Of a DNA stretch of 64,000 bases, positions 25,136 through 33,552 are shown piece after piece; within the stretch, counting starts at the first letter, position 1; each line of letters starts with the position of its first letter. Location: the NCBI GenBank assembly GCA_039908095.1, contig JAMOBJ010000010.1, positions 30,363 through 94,362 of the forward strand. Direction: 5' to 3'. The translations under genes and the position numbers were made by a program. The notes beneath the pieces are model-generated. The model was not told the origin of the DNA, did not search any database, and was given only the letters and a program-made list of their open reading frames with translations. Source of the DNA: Nitrospirae bacterium YQR-1. GTDB lineage: Bacteria > Nitrospirota > Thermodesulfovibrionia > Thermodesulfovibrionales > Magnetobacteriaceae.

Positions 25136-26050
25136 TTAAACGTAGGTAAGCCAGTGTTCGTATTTGCTGATTTTCCCCTTTACAGTGTCGAAATATAGAG
25201 ATTGCAGCTTAGTTGTAACAGGCCCGGGATGCCCCTGCCCGATTTTGCGGTTGTCAACCTCACGAATCGGCGTTATCTCTGCAGCAGTGCCTGTGAAAAA
25301 GGCCTCCTCAGATATATATAATTCATCTCTGGTAAACCTCGCCTCTGCAATTTTTATGTTTTCATCCATGGCGATAGTCATGATAGTATCCCTTGTTATT
25401 CCCTCCAAAATGGAAGTAAGCGGTGTGGTTTTAACAACATCGTTTCTGACTATAAAGATATTCTCGCCGGAACCCTCAGATACATACCCCTCAGTGTCCA
25501 AAAGCAGTGCCTCCTCATAACCCAATGAGATTGCCTCTTTTTTGGCCAACTGACTGTTTACATAGTAACCGCTGATTTTAGCCCTTGTCATATTGGAATT
25601 AACATGGCTCCTCAACATAGACGACACTTTTATGGAAATCCCTTTTGTAAGGCCATCCTCACCAAGATACCTTCCCCACGGCCATGCCGCTATCGCCACA
25701 CTTATCGGATTGCCTTTAGGATACAGCCCCATCATGCCATAACCGATATAAACAAAAGGCCTTATATAGCACTCATCCAGCTTGTTAACCTTTACCACAT
25801 CTATTATCGCCTGCTCAGTCTCCTGCGGGGTAAATGGAATCTCCACCTGACAGATAAGCGCCGAGTCGTACAGACGCTTTACATGTTCTTTTAACCTGAA
25901 TATGGCCGGTCCCCTGTCTGTTTTATAACAACGGATTCCCTCAAAAACCCCTAGACCATAATGAAGCGTATGTGTCATTATGTGAATATTTGCATCATCC
26001 CAGTTGACAAACTTGCCGTCCATCCATATTTTATCCGTCTTGCTTATCAC
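25136..26050 (-). CDS. ilvE: Branched-chain amino acid aminotransferase
   Basis: 304 residues, fold-type IV PLP enzyme. HYGLGVFEGIRCY (30-42) and the lysine in NMTRAKISGYYVNSQLAK (K158) form the cofactor site; EGSGENIFIV follows at about 192-201. It transfers the amino group between glutamate and the 2-oxo acids of Leu, Ile and Val in the cytoplasm. Length matches E. coli IlvE (309). Monocistronic; followed downstream by unrelated genes. Confidence 0.93.
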   Translation of the reverse strand: MISKTDKIWMDGKFVNWDDANIHIMTHTLHYGLGVFEGIRCYKTDRGPAIFRLKEHVKRLYDSALICQVEIPFTPQETEQAIIDVVKVNKLDECYIRPFVYIGYGMMGLYPKGNPISVAIAAWPWGRYLGEDGLTKGISIKVSSMLRSHVNSNMTRAKISGYYVNSQLAKKEAISLGYEEALLLDTEGYVSEGSGENIFIVRNDVVKTTPLTSILEGITRDTIMTIAMDENIKIAEARFTRDELYISEEAFFTGTAAEITPIREVDNRKIGQGHPGPVTTKLQSLYFDTVKGKISKYEHWLTYV

Positions 26051-26090
26051 AACAGTATTTTATACCAACTATAGATATAATTTGTCAAGT

Positions 26091-26133
26091 CTAAAAAAAA
26101 TAAAAAGGAGGGTTTATTTAAACCCTCCTTTTT
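26091..26133 (-). terminator. Terminator of the dsr operon
   Basis: Perfect 14-bp stem AAAAAGGAGGGTTT (26102-26115) with AAACCCTCCTTTTT (26120-26133), loop ATTT. On the minus strand it is followed by a run of eight T. It lies 25 bp past the stop of the cytochrome gene. The stem's own A/T ends could also stop rightward transcription. Confidence 0.9.
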
Positions 26134-26158
26134 AACGGAAAACTATGTATCTCTGTAA

Positions 26159-26677
26159 TTACTTATCAATCTTCCTTATATTTGCATTTGTATGGCACTT
26201 ATTGCAGAAGTTATCCGGCTCTGAATGACAACCAAGGCACTCATCCAGCTTAGCCTTCCCTGCAATTATATAATTGTCATGTGTGTATCTCCACTCACTG
26301 GGCGGCATGTGATACTCAGGAGCAGGTATATCCTTATTGACCTCAAGTCCAAGCACTTCTTTATATGATTTGTCTGCTTGAACCTTCTGGGCACCGACAT
26401 ACTCGTGACACTTATTACAGAAATTGTTTGGCTCGGTGTGGCAAGGCAGACAGGCATTTTGTGGAATTTTCCCGGACTTCAGCAGGTCCATGTGATTTCT
26501 CCTCACACTTTCCTTTGTAGCATGGTACCATGGCAAAATGTTAACATTTGCCGGTACCGAAAGGGCATTGTCGCCGGTACCACCGGCAACTGGCGGCTCC
26601 TGTTTGGAACAGGCATAAAACACAAATGCTGAAACCAAAAGGATAAATAACATGATTATTTTCATTGAGCTTTTCAT
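26159..26677 (-). CDS. Tetraheme c-type cytochrome lipoprotein, DsrJ-like
   Basis: 172 residues. The N-terminal hydrophobic segment ends in FVFYAC (Cys 23), a likely lipobox, so a periplasm-facing lipoprotein. Four CXXCH heme sites occur in two similar pairs: C76-H80 with C87-H91, and C147-H151 with C158-H162 (the pattern CxxCHxEPxNFCNKCH repeated). This internal duplication gives four hemes where canonical DsrJ has three. Directly follows dsrK (start and stop adjacent) and ends the operon. It likely passes electrons between periplasmic donors/acceptors and the DsrMK membrane module; Tmc-like complexes are an alternative comparison. Confidence 0.75.
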   Translation of the reverse strand: MKSSMKIIMLFILLVSAFVFYACSKQEPPVAGGTGDNALSVPANVNILPWYHATKESVRRNHMDLLKSGKIPQNACLPCHTEPNNFCNKCHEYVGAQKVQADKSYKEVLGLEVNKDIPAPEYHMPPSEWRYTHDNYIIAGKAKLDECLGCHSEPDNFCNKCHTNANIRKIDK

Positions 26678-28270
26678 CTATATGCCCTCCTTCGCTCCAA
26701 GCACTATGGCTCTGCCCACCAGCTGGTGTATTCCACCCACCTCTTCCATGGGTATCCCATAGGTGGGAAACATTTTACTCAGTTGGGCCTTGCATATGGC
26801 ACATATGAGTGCTACAAAGTTTACCCCCTTCTCCCTCTTAGCATACGAATACGCCTGCATACGAGGTATCGCCCCTTTGACCCTGGTCGCTATCATATCA
26901 TCTCCCAAAAGCCCCTGGCCGGCGCCGCAACAGAAGGTCCTCTCCCTGATTGTATTTTCCGGCATGTCTTCAAACCTGTTACACACACCGCGAATTACCC
27001 CTCTGGGGATTTCAAACTGCCCAAATTCCGTGCCTCCCATCTCAAGCCCTCTGGCAACCTGACAAGAGTCATGCATAGTCACTACAAACTCATCGTTGGC
27101 GGTCTTGTCAATTTTCAAAGCCCCTCGGTTCAATAAATCCAGCGTAAACTCACATATGTGCTGCGGACGGGGATATCTTGAGTCCAGCCAGTCGAAGGGC
27201 CCGAACATGGTATTGCTATAGGACGAAAGCACTCGCCACATATGGCCGCACTCGCCCCCGATTACACGCTTTACTTTTAAATCACGAGCAGCTTCCCATA
27301 TGCGCTTGTTTATCTTCTTCATATGGCCGTAATTATGCACAAACAGGCCGAAGTTGCCGCCCTCTGAGGCATGTGTGCTCATTGTCCAGCTTATACCTGC
27401 CTGATGAAACACCTTGGCATAACCATATAATGACTCTATATGCGGGGATGCGAAGAAGTCGGCACTGGGGGTTACAAACAGGACATCGGCGCCCTCCACA
27501 TCTATAGGCACCTGTATATCAGGGATTTCCGTTGTCTCCTGAAGCTCATCCTGCACAAATTCAAGGGCATTGACTATAGCATTTTGCTGCATACCCAGGT
27601 TGTTTCCGATTGTCTGTGCCTTGTCTATTATCTCATGCATGTATTTTTGCACAAGCCCCACGCTGTTTAGAATCTCTCTTGCAGCCATGGTAATCTCGGC
27701 TGTGTCTATACCATATGGACAAAACACTGCACAACGTCTGCACTCTGAACACTGATAAAAATATGTGTACCATACGGCCAGAAGCTCTTCACTAAGGTCT
27801 GAACCGTTTACAAACTTGCTTCCGAAAAGCTTACCCTGCCATGTGAAATATCTGCGATAAACCTTGCGCATAAGCTCAGCCCTCGCCACAGGCATGTTTC
27901 TGGGGTCAGCCGTTCCTATAAAGTAATGGCATTTATCTGTACACGCCCCACAGCGAACACATATATCTAAAAAAAGCTTCACTGAACGATACTTTTTTAA
28001 AATCTCGTCCATTTTTTTAAGAAAAACCTCTTTCCAGTCAGGTATTAGCCCCGCTGTTGGGTATCCCAGCCGCTGAAGCTGTTCCACACTTGACAAAAGC
28101 TGAGGCTTTACATCTATAAAAGAGTCCGGTTTTATACACGGTACCTCATAGTGTCCGGTCAGCTCAACAGGTTTTTCTTTTATTTTTACAAATTTAATCA
28201 GCTCCTGCACCCGTGCATTTGCATCATTAGTATTTCCCTGAGCACTATCTGTAGTTTTATCATTAGCCAT
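26678..28270 (-). CDS. dsrK: DsrK-like heterodisulfide reductase-type Fe-S protein
   Basis: 530 residues. Two [4Fe-4S] motifs, CVRCGACTDKC (104-114) and CSECRRCAVFC (174-184), are followed by CCG-domain features: GGECGHMWRV, HDSCQVARG, RTFCCGAGQG and CAICKAQL, which hold the non-cubane cluster of HdrD/DsrK proteins. In sulfate reducers and sulfur oxidisers DsrK reduces or oxidises the DsrC trisulfide at the cytoplasmic face, with electrons from DsrM. Flanked by dsrM (12 bp upstream) and the tetraheme cytochrome (immediately downstream). Confidence 0.88.
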   Translation of the reverse strand: MANDKTTDSAQGNTNDANARVQELIKFVKIKEKPVELTGHYEVPCIKPDSFIDVKPQLLSSVEQLQRLGYPTAGLIPDWKEVFLKKMDEILKKYRSVKLFLDICVRCGACTDKCHYFIGTADPRNMPVARAELMRKVYRRYFTWQGKLFGSKFVNGSDLSEELLAVWYTYFYQCSECRRCAVFCPYGIDTAEITMAAREILNSVGLVQKYMHEIIDKAQTIGNNLGMQQNAIVNALEFVQDELQETTEIPDIQVPIDVEGADVLFVTPSADFFASPHIESLYGYAKVFHQAGISWTMSTHASEGGNFGLFVHNYGHMKKINKRIWEAARDLKVKRVIGGECGHMWRVLSSYSNTMFGPFDWLDSRYPRPQHICEFTLDLLNRGALKIDKTANDEFVVTMHDSCQVARGLEMGGTEFGQFEIPRGVIRGVCNRFEDMPENTIRERTFCCGAGQGLLGDDMIATRVKGAIPRMQAYSYAKREKGVNFVALICAICKAQLSKMFPTYGIPMEEVGGIHQLVGRAIVLGAKEGI

Positions 28271-28282
28271 GTTTAGCCTCCT

Positions 28283-29071
28283 TTAAGAATTATCCCAGGG
28301 ATTGACGTGTCTGACGTCTCTTGGGTTGTTTACCATATTCCTTGTCGGGCTGAAGAAATAACCGGCAGCGTGCATCAACTTGCTAAAGGGGAAATACATC
28401 AGTAAAAAGAAAACAAAACTTAAATGGCACATAAAAATTACATCGCCGGGAGATAATGCCTGTCCCTTGTGTAAAAGCTCAGCCGGGTGCATACCCAACA
28501 TTTTAAACGGGGCCTTCAAGTCCATCAGCTGCAAAACAAAGGCATTGACGGCAACAATGTCCGGCCTGAAGGGTTCACATCGCATCATTATTCCTGTCAT
28601 GGTTATGCCTATTATCAGAAAAAGTACAACGTAATCCGCTAAAACCGTGACATATGCCGTCCTTTCTTCTGCAAACCTTCTGATTACAAGTAGTATAAGG
28701 GATACTAAGAGCACTACAGACAGAAACATAGCGCCGTTTCCTAATGCCGTAATGAGTCCCGGTACCGGATGTATGAAGTACCTTAAATGCCGAATGATCA
28801 TCATTAGAAAAGTGAAGTGGAAAATCCACCCGGTTATAAACAGAAATGTTGTTCCCTTAGATAAACTCCTGAAAAACAACACGTCCCCCGCCATCCTCAG
28901 TATTACTCCTGAGAGAGTGACCGGTTGCGGCGTCTGAGGTATTACCAGAGGTTGCGGCGTCTTGTAGTATTCAAAATAAACCTTATAAATGAACCCTAAG
29001 GCGAATACGGCACAGCCAACATACACGATCGAACTCATGTACATATTCACTATAAAAGTTATGCCCGTCAT
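28283..29071 (-). CDS. dsrM: DsrM-like membrane cytochrome b (NarI family)
   Basis: 262 residues with about six membrane helices. The NarI-like region includes GWIFHFTFLMMIIRHLRYF and FMCHLSFVFFLLMYFPFSKLMHA, whose histidines would hold two b hemes. It exchanges electrons with the quinone pool and delivers them to DsrK. Upstream partner dsrC ends 102 bp away. The frame starts at ATG 29071; MYMSS (residue 10) is an alternative start. Confidence 0.88.
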   Translation of the reverse strand: MTGITFIVNMYMSSIVYVGCAVFALGFIYKVYFEYYKTPQPLVIPQTPQPVTLSGVILRMAGDVLFFRSLSKGTTFLFITGWIFHFTFLMMIIRHLRYFIHPVPGLITALGNGAMFLSVVLLVSLILLVIRRFAEERTAYVTVLADYVVLFLIIGITMTGIMMRCEPFRPDIVAVNAFVLQLMDLKAPFKMLGMHPAELLHKGQALSPGDVIFMCHLSFVFFLLMYFPFSKLMHAAGYFFSPTRNMVNNPRDVRHVNPWDNS

Positions 29072-29173
29072 CGCACGTTCCTTATTAATTAGATTTTTAT
29101 TCTAACGGAAAGCGCCTGATAGAAACTACCAAGCGCTCCTTTGTTATATACAGTGCTAAAAATCGCTCTGTTA

Positions 29174-29509
29174 TTATACGCAACCGGTAGGCTTAGGAAG
29201 ACCGGCATAACGACATGCCTGCTTAGCCGGACCGTCTGGGAACAACTGATACAAATACTTGGTGTTACCCTTGTCAGCCCCCATCGTCTTTTTAATTTCC
29301 TTAACCAATATCTTTATCATCGGCGCTATCTGATACTGCTGATAGTATGATCTCAGAAAATTGATTACTTCCCAGTGGGCCTCCGTCAAATCAAGGCCAT
29401 CCTCTGTGGCTAACTGCTTTGCCAATGCATCTGACCAATCATTGAGATTTGTCAGATAGCCATCCTCATCAAGCTCGATATTTTTACCCTCACAACTAAT
29501 AGTACGCAT
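29174..29509 (-). CDS. dsrC: DsrC sulfur-carrier protein
   Basis: 111 residues. The C-terminal arm ends ACRYAGLPKPTGCV with C99 and the penultimate C110 separated by ten residues. That is the two-cysteine signature of true DsrC, as opposed to TusE, which has one. DsrC carries the sulfite-derived sulfur as a trisulfide between DsrAB and DsrK. AGGAGG lies just upstream of the ATG. Co-location with dsrM and dsrK supports a dissimilatory sulfur role; dsrAB are not in the window. Direction (reductive or oxidative) cannot be told here. Confidence 0.93.
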   Translation of the reverse strand: MRTISCEGKNIELDEDGYLTNLNDWSDALAKQLATEDGLDLTEAHWEVINFLRSYYQQYQIAPMIKILVKEIKKTMGADKGNTKYLYQLFPDGPAKQACRYAGLPKPTGCV

Positions 29510-29624
29510 ACAAAACCTCCTGCCTTTTTAAATTAAATTCCGGGAAACTCCCTGTTCTTCTTTGGCTCTAAATCCTTAACATGGTACGATACTCATAACC
29601 TTAATATACCACAGAGGACATCGT

Positions 29625-29666
29625 CAAATAAAAAATATTGATATGTTTATCAATATTTTTTATTTG
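29625..29666. terminator. Perfect 19-bp AT-rich hairpin between operons
   Basis: Both arms are perfect complements: CAAATAAAAAATATTGATA (29625-29643) and its reverse complement (29648-29666), loop TGTT. It sits between the end of the rpsF-ssb-rpsR operon and the dsrC start. The T-rich arm makes it a probable terminator for the ribosomal operon. A protein-binding site for dsrC regulation is a second possibility. Confidence 0.6.
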
Positions 29667-29703
29667 AATTAAAACCACTGCTTTGTCCTGGTTACAAAAC
29701 ATC

Positions 29704-30081
29704 TTAATCCTTCAACTTCAAAAAAATCATATTCCCATTCTTATCAAACGGCCCTGTACCATGTGTCTTTGGGGACAGAGTATGAGTCTGCGGCAGATAG
29801 CTCAGATGAGCACATGAGTAATCCTCATCCTCATTCAAGGAAAGAGCCATATTCCAGTCCTCTTTACACGCATAGGCAAGGGCTTCCATAAAAGCCTCTC
29901 CCATGTTTTTTCTGGTGGGATCATGCACATATACAGCCCCGCAGTCGCATACACCGCCTGTAAAAAAACCAAGTGAGGTGGATACTTCCTTAGGCCTGTC
30001 AAAACTCTGCAAACAAAACGGACACCTGGGCTGGGTCAGTGTGTCTTTGTCTTCTCTTATTTTATTACCATAACGTGCCAT
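29704..30081 (-). CDS. Unknown Cys-rich protein (zinc-ribbon-like start)
   Basis: About 125 residues from the ATG at 30081, which lies 2 bp after the HNH gene's stop; a frame extending upstream to 30132 would overlap that gene. Cysteines occur as CPFC (about 20-23) and CDC (about 45-47), a possible zinc site. Then GEAFMEALAYACKEDWNMALSLNEDEDYSCAHLSYLP. No family is recognised. Last gene of the rpsF operon, probably translationally coupled to the HNH gene. Confidence 0.6.
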   Translation of the reverse strand: MARYGNKIREDKDTLTQPRCPFCLQSFDRPKEVSTSLGFFTGGVCDCGAVYVHDPTRKNMGEAFMEALAYACKEDWNMALSLNEDEDYSCAHLSYLPQTHTLSPKTHGTGPFDKNGNMIFLKLKD

Positions 30082-30083
30082 TT

Positions 30084-30389
30084 TTAAACCAGCGACTCCA
30101 TACCTTTCAATCTTTCCATGTACTCCGTCCACTCAACCGTCAACAACGAGTTCTTTTTAGTGTTACAGTTTTTACAAGCGGGCACAATATTTTCTCTTGT
30201 TGACATACCACCCTTTGACAAAGGTATCAGGTGGTCCATGGTAAGCTCTCCTGCGGAAAACTTAAGACTACAGTAGTAACAAACACCCTCGGTCAGTTTT
30301 CTTAACCACCAGCGTGTTTTTCTCAGCTTCCTTGCCTTTTCCTTCTCACGCCTTGCAAAGTCCTCATGAGAAAGTAACAACTTTCTCAC
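30084..30389 (-). CDS. HNH endonuclease
   Basis: About 101 residues if read from the GTG at 30389, which has GAGGGGGA upstream and starts 1 bp after the preceding stop; an ATG 36 bp further up (30425) would overlap the DUF507 gene. The HNH core is CYYC..LTMDHLIPLSKGGMSTRENIVPACKNCNTKK, with the two CxxC zinc ligands and catalytic DH. The N-terminal half is a very basic helix (RREKEKARKLRKTRWWLRK). A nuclease embedded in a ribosomal-protein operon; target unknown. Restriction-like or housekeeping roles are both open. Confidence 0.8.
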   Translation of the reverse strand: MRKLLLSHEDFARREKEKARKLRKTRWWLRKLTEGVCYYCSLKFSAGELTMDHLIPLSKGGMSTRENIVPACKNCNTKKNSLLTVEWTEYMERLKGMESLV

Positions 30390-30390
30390 C

Positions 30391-30669
30391 CTAAATTCCC
30401 CCTCGTTTTGCACCTTCCTCATCAAAGAACTTTCTGTACAAGATGTCCCACTCCTGTGTGCCCTCTATTAAGCCCTTTTTCATTGACTTCAGCTTTTTTC
30501 TTACTATTGTGTCAACCTCCTCGCAGACGTTCAAATGTGCTGTAATTATGGTTTTTATTCTCTTTCTGATTTCAGGTTCGCCGGCAATTAGTTTTACCAG
30601 CTTCCTGGTTTTCATCCCTGAGAGAACTATGTGAGATAAGTGGGAAACTTTGTCGTCAGAGAGCATCAT
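30391..30669 (-). CDS. DUF507 family protein, copy 2
   Basis: 92 residues: MMLSDDKVSHLSHIVLSGMKT..KLVKLI..EPEIRKRIKTIITAHL..CEEVDTIVRKKLKSMKKGLIEGTQEWDILYRKFFDEE. This matches the small helical DUF507 family of sulfate reducers and Nitrospirota, of unknown function. The start overlaps the first DUF507 copy's stop (ATGATG). Two non-identical copies side by side suggest an old duplication and a heterodimer. Confidence 0.75.
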   Translation of the reverse strand: MMLSDDKVSHLSHIVLSGMKTRKLVKLIAGEPEIRKRIKTIITAHLNVCEEVDTIVRKKLKSMKKGLIEGTQEWDILYRKFFDEEGAKRGGI

Positions 30670-30947
30670 ATTACTATATTTCTTTCTTTTATCAGTTTAT
30701 GCTTAGTCAGATCAAAGAGTTTCTTATAGTCCATACGGCCCCTTTCTATTTCCGGCTCATAAGCTCTCAAGAGCTCCCTGACCTCCTCATTGACCTTATC
30801 CTCCGCCATAAGCTCCGCCATCATAACATCTTTAACGTCTCTGACCAGCTCATCTTTAGTAACAGAGGCTGCAATAAACCCCTCAGTCAACAACTTATCC
30901 ACAATATCCACAGCCACAATTGTCACCCACGATTTAGGCACTCGCAT
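30666..30947 (-). CDS. DUF507 family protein, copy 1
   Basis: About 93 residues from the ATG at 30947, which shares one base with the rpsR stop (TAATG), a coupling signal. An extended frame to 31028 lies inside rpsR and is rejected. [80 protein letters not shown] aligns in layout with its neighbour. Function unknown. Tight coupling to rpsR implies expression with the ribosome. Confidence 0.75.
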   Translation of the reverse strand: MRVPKSWVTIVAVDIVDKLLTEGFIAASVTKDELVRDVKDVMMAELMAEDKVNEEVRELLRAYEPEIERGRMDYKKLFDLTKHKLIKERNIVI

Positions 30948-31201
30948 TATTTTTCCATAAAAGAAAGCATGGCAATATTTCTGGCACGCTTTACGGCTGT
31001 GGTAAGCTCCCTCTGGTGTCCTGCACACGTACCGGTCATTCTGCTGGGGAGAATTTTACCACGCTCAGTTACATACGATTTCAGCGTCCGCACATCCTTG
31101 TAATCTATAAACGGAGTTTTCTCTGCACAGAATCTGCAAAACTTCTTTCTCGCAAACCTTTTGAACTTTGCCTGGTCAGCGCCTCTGCTCTTTTGTATCA
31201 T
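30947..31201 (-). CDS. rpsR: 30S ribosomal protein S18
   Basis: 84 residues. Zinc-type N-terminus KKFCRFC, then the bS18 core [50 protein letters not shown]. Binds with S6 to the platform of the 30S subunit. Third gene of rpsF-ssb-rpsR. Confidence 0.95.
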   Translation of the reverse strand: MIQKSRGADQAKFKRFARKKFCRFCAEKTPFIDYKDVRTLKSYVTERGKILPSRMTGTCAGHQRELTTAVKRARNIAMLSFMEK

Positions 31202-31241
31202 CTCTTTGCACTCCTCATTGCTGTTTTTCCTGTATCTTTAT

Positions 31242-31634
31242 CTAAAATGGTTCAAGGTCGGTCATCTCATCCGGTGGAGAGGAGAACCCGTCATGGCTTC
31301 CTCTGGAGGCTTCCCCTCTTCTGGGTAAAAACTTTACCGTCTGTGATATAACTTCAAACTTGCTGCGTTTTTGGCCTTCAACCTCCCAGCGCCGTTCCCT
31401 CAACCGGCCCTCCACCAACACAGGGCTTCCTTTGCTCAGGTACTGGCCGCACGGCTCCGCCTGCTTTCCAAAAACAGTTATATCTATAAATAATGTCTCA
31501 TCTTTTAAATCATCACCCTGCTTTCCCCTTGAATTGACCGCAAGAGAGAAACTGGCCACGGCAGTCCCCTGGCTTGTGTACCTTAGCTCAGGGTCTTTGG
31601 TCAGATTTCCAACAAATATTACTTTGTTAAACAT
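31242..31634 (-). CDS. ssb: Single-stranded DNA-binding protein
   Basis: 130 residues. OB-fold MFNKVIFVGNLTKDPELRYTSQGTAVASFSLAVN..FIDITVFGKQAE and a short linker to the acidic-hydrophobic tip DLEPF that recruits repair proteins. Lies 6 bp after rpsF, in the standard rpsF-ssb-rpsR order. Confidence 0.94.
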   Translation of the reverse strand: MFNKVIFVGNLTKDPELRYTSQGTAVASFSLAVNSRGKQGDDLKDETLFIDITVFGKQAEPCGQYLSKGSPVLVEGRLRERRWEVEGQKRSKFEVISQTVKFLPRRGEASRGSHDGFSSPPDEMTDLEPF

Positions 31635-31640
31635 CGCTCT

Positions 31641-32012
31641 TTATTCCGCCTTTGGCTCTGTCTGCACAGCAGCCTCTTCTTTGGGCTGTTTACTCTTTAA
31701 GGTTTCCTCAAGAGCACGGATTTCTTTCTTTTCAAGCTTAATAAGCATAAACTTAAACACGGCGTCATAGACCTTATAAAAGCTCTCAAGTGCTTTAACC
31801 GCCGCCGGAGGCGACTTAAAAGCCATGAACAGATAAAACCCTTTGTCTCTTTTGTTTATCGTATATGCCAGCTTCTTTCTGCCCCAGCGTTCCTTTTTTA
31901 ACACCTCACCGTTTGCCTTCTCTATGACGTCTAAAATCTTCTTCTCAGCCGCTTCTACCGCCGCATCGTCCAGTGCTGCATCCAGTATTGCGATATTCTC
32001 ATAGTAATTCAT
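31641..32012 (-). CDS. rpsF: 30S ribosomal protein S6
   Basis: 123 residues: NYYENIAILDAALDDAAVEAAEKKI followed by the basic RWGRKKLAYTINKRDKGFYLFMAF typical of bS6, and an acidic/Lys tail. Operon head; a GGGGG-type SD lies upstream of the ATG. Confidence 0.94.
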   Translation of the reverse strand: MNYYENIAILDAALDDAAVEAAEKKILDVIEKANGEVLKKERWGRKKLAYTINKRDKGFYLFMAFKSPPAAVKALESFYKVYDAVFKFMLIKLEKKEIRALEETLKSKQPKEEAAVQTEPKAE

Positions 32013-32106
32013 CCACTAACCCCCGCTTATTTTTAAACTCTTCTTATGCTTCCAATATATTTTCTAACATAACTAACCAACAAAAATCAATATAGGTCTG
32101 TTTATA

Positions 32107-33516
32107 TTATTTTTCCACCTGAAACTGCTTAGCTTTTGTACGTAAAGTGTTCCTGTTTATGCCAAGAATCCTTGATGCTTTCAACTGGTTTCCTGAGGTT
32201 TCCCTCAGTGCCATGCTTATCAGTGTCCTTTCCACCTCATCCACTATTGTACTGTAAAGGTTACCGAAACTTAACCCTGTGACGTCCTGCAAGTAGTTAA
32301 CAATTTTTTTCTCAAGAAATTCCGAGATGGAATACTTTGAAGTGTCATAATAGACGATATCCTTGTAATTAATTTCAGAGGCTTTAGTCAAAATTGCCGC
32401 ATGTTTTACCGTTTTTTTTAACTCTCTGATGTTCTCAGGCCAGTAGTGGTTCATAAAGTACTCTGTGGAGGTGCCGCCGAACTTTTTCTTCTCAAGGCCG
32501 TAGCGTAGCACATATTTTGCTAAAAAATACTCCGCTAAAGGGATAATATCGCTTTTTCTTTCCCTTAACGGAGGAATTCTGATTTCAGCACCGTAAAAAA
32601 CCTCTGAAAGTTCCTTTAGGAAAAGTTTTTTTCTTACTAATTCCGGTATATTTTCCTTCGATGATGCTATAACCCTGGCGTTAGAAGTTAAAACATTTTT
32701 TGTGCCGAAGGGGCTGTATTTTTTTGTTTTTATGAAACTAAGAACTCTCTCCTGGAGTGCAGGGCTAAGGGACGTTATCTCAGATATATACACAGTGCCC
32801 TCTGAGCAAAGAGCTATGGAGCCGGCCCCGTACTCTTTAGCACCGGTAAATGCCCCTTTTTCCCAGCCGAACATATCCGGCCCCGCCATATCCTCAGGCA
32901 TTGAATCAGCATTTACAACTAAAAATGTCCCATCTTTTTTATGACCGGAAAAATGAATGAACCTCGCAAGATTCCTCTTGCCGGTACCGGACTCACCTAA
33001 AATCAACACCGGATTTTCAGTGTCAAAGAAACTTTCCGCCTCCTTTAATGCTCTGCGAAACTTCTTATTCTCTCCCACCATTTCATTGCCTTGCGGTAAA
33101 GCATCAGCCTTTAACCGCTCTACCTCATCCCTCAACGATATCCCTTCCATGGCCCTCTGCATCACAGTTTTTAACTCCTCGGAGTGAAAAGGCTTTTTTA
33201 TACAAAAAAACGCTCCCATAGCCAGAGCGTTCATTGCATCCTCTCTCTGCATGTCCTCATAGAGCACTATGGTCTCTGCAGCGGCAGCCAGCTCTTTTAC
33301 TTTGGCTAAAACATCAATGCTTTTAGCAATGCTGTTGCCGTTTAAGTAAGAAAAATCTATCAGAACTAAACTCAGTGCTCCATTTGACGGCAAAGCCGTC
33401 TCTACAAAACTCTCAATCTGATGAAACCCGTAGTCTTGCAGCCCAGGCATTGCCGCAACAGCTGCAAGCACAGCGGCATCATTACCGACAAAAAATATCT
33501 CCCTTTTAACGCTCAT
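32107..33516 (-). CDS. NtrC-family sigma-54 regulator with degenerate ATPase
   Basis: 469 residues. A receiver-like domain (1-120) keeps the phospho-acceptor D54 and K107/K108, but lacks the usual acidic pair at its start. The AAA+ domain has Walker A GESGTGKR (174-181) and the sigma-54 contact loop GAFTGA (221-226). The Walker B position reads TVYISEIT, with Ser where the first acidic residue normally is, and the FRxDLxYRL arginine region has become FLKELSEVFYGAEI. A Fis-type HTH closes the protein (about 440-466). It may bind sigma-54 promoters but hydrolyse ATP poorly, acting as a modulator. The sigma-54 promoter of pilA is a candidate target by genome proximity only. Confidence 0.85.
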   Translation of the reverse strand: MSVKREIFFVGNDAAVLAAVAAMPGLQDYGFHQIESFVETALPSNGALSLVLIDFSYLNGNSIAKSIDVLAKVKELAAAAETIVLYEDMQREDAMNALAMGAFFCIKKPFHSEELKTVMQRAMEGISLRDEVERLKADALPQGNEMVGENKKFRRALKEAESFFDTENPVLILGESGTGKRNLARFIHFSGHKKDGTFLVVNADSMPEDMAGPDMFGWEKGAFTGAKEYGAGSIALCSEGTVYISEITSLSPALQERVLSFIKTKKYSPFGTKNVLTSNARVIASSKENIPELVRKKLFLKELSEVFYGAEIRIPPLRERKSDIIPLAEYFLAKYVLRYGLEKKKFGGTSTEYFMNHYWPENIRELKKTVKHAAILTKASEINYKDIVYYDTSKYSISEFLEKKIVNYLQDVTGLSFGNLYSTIVDEVERTLISMALRETSGNQLKASRILGINRNTLRTKAKQFQVEK

Positions 33517-33552
33517 ATCCTGACAGTAAACTTATTCACATCGGGCATCCGG

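Noticed and set aside
30699..31351. Plus-strand ORFs across rpsR and ssb
   Set aside because: They oppose well-identified ribosomal genes and show no family features.
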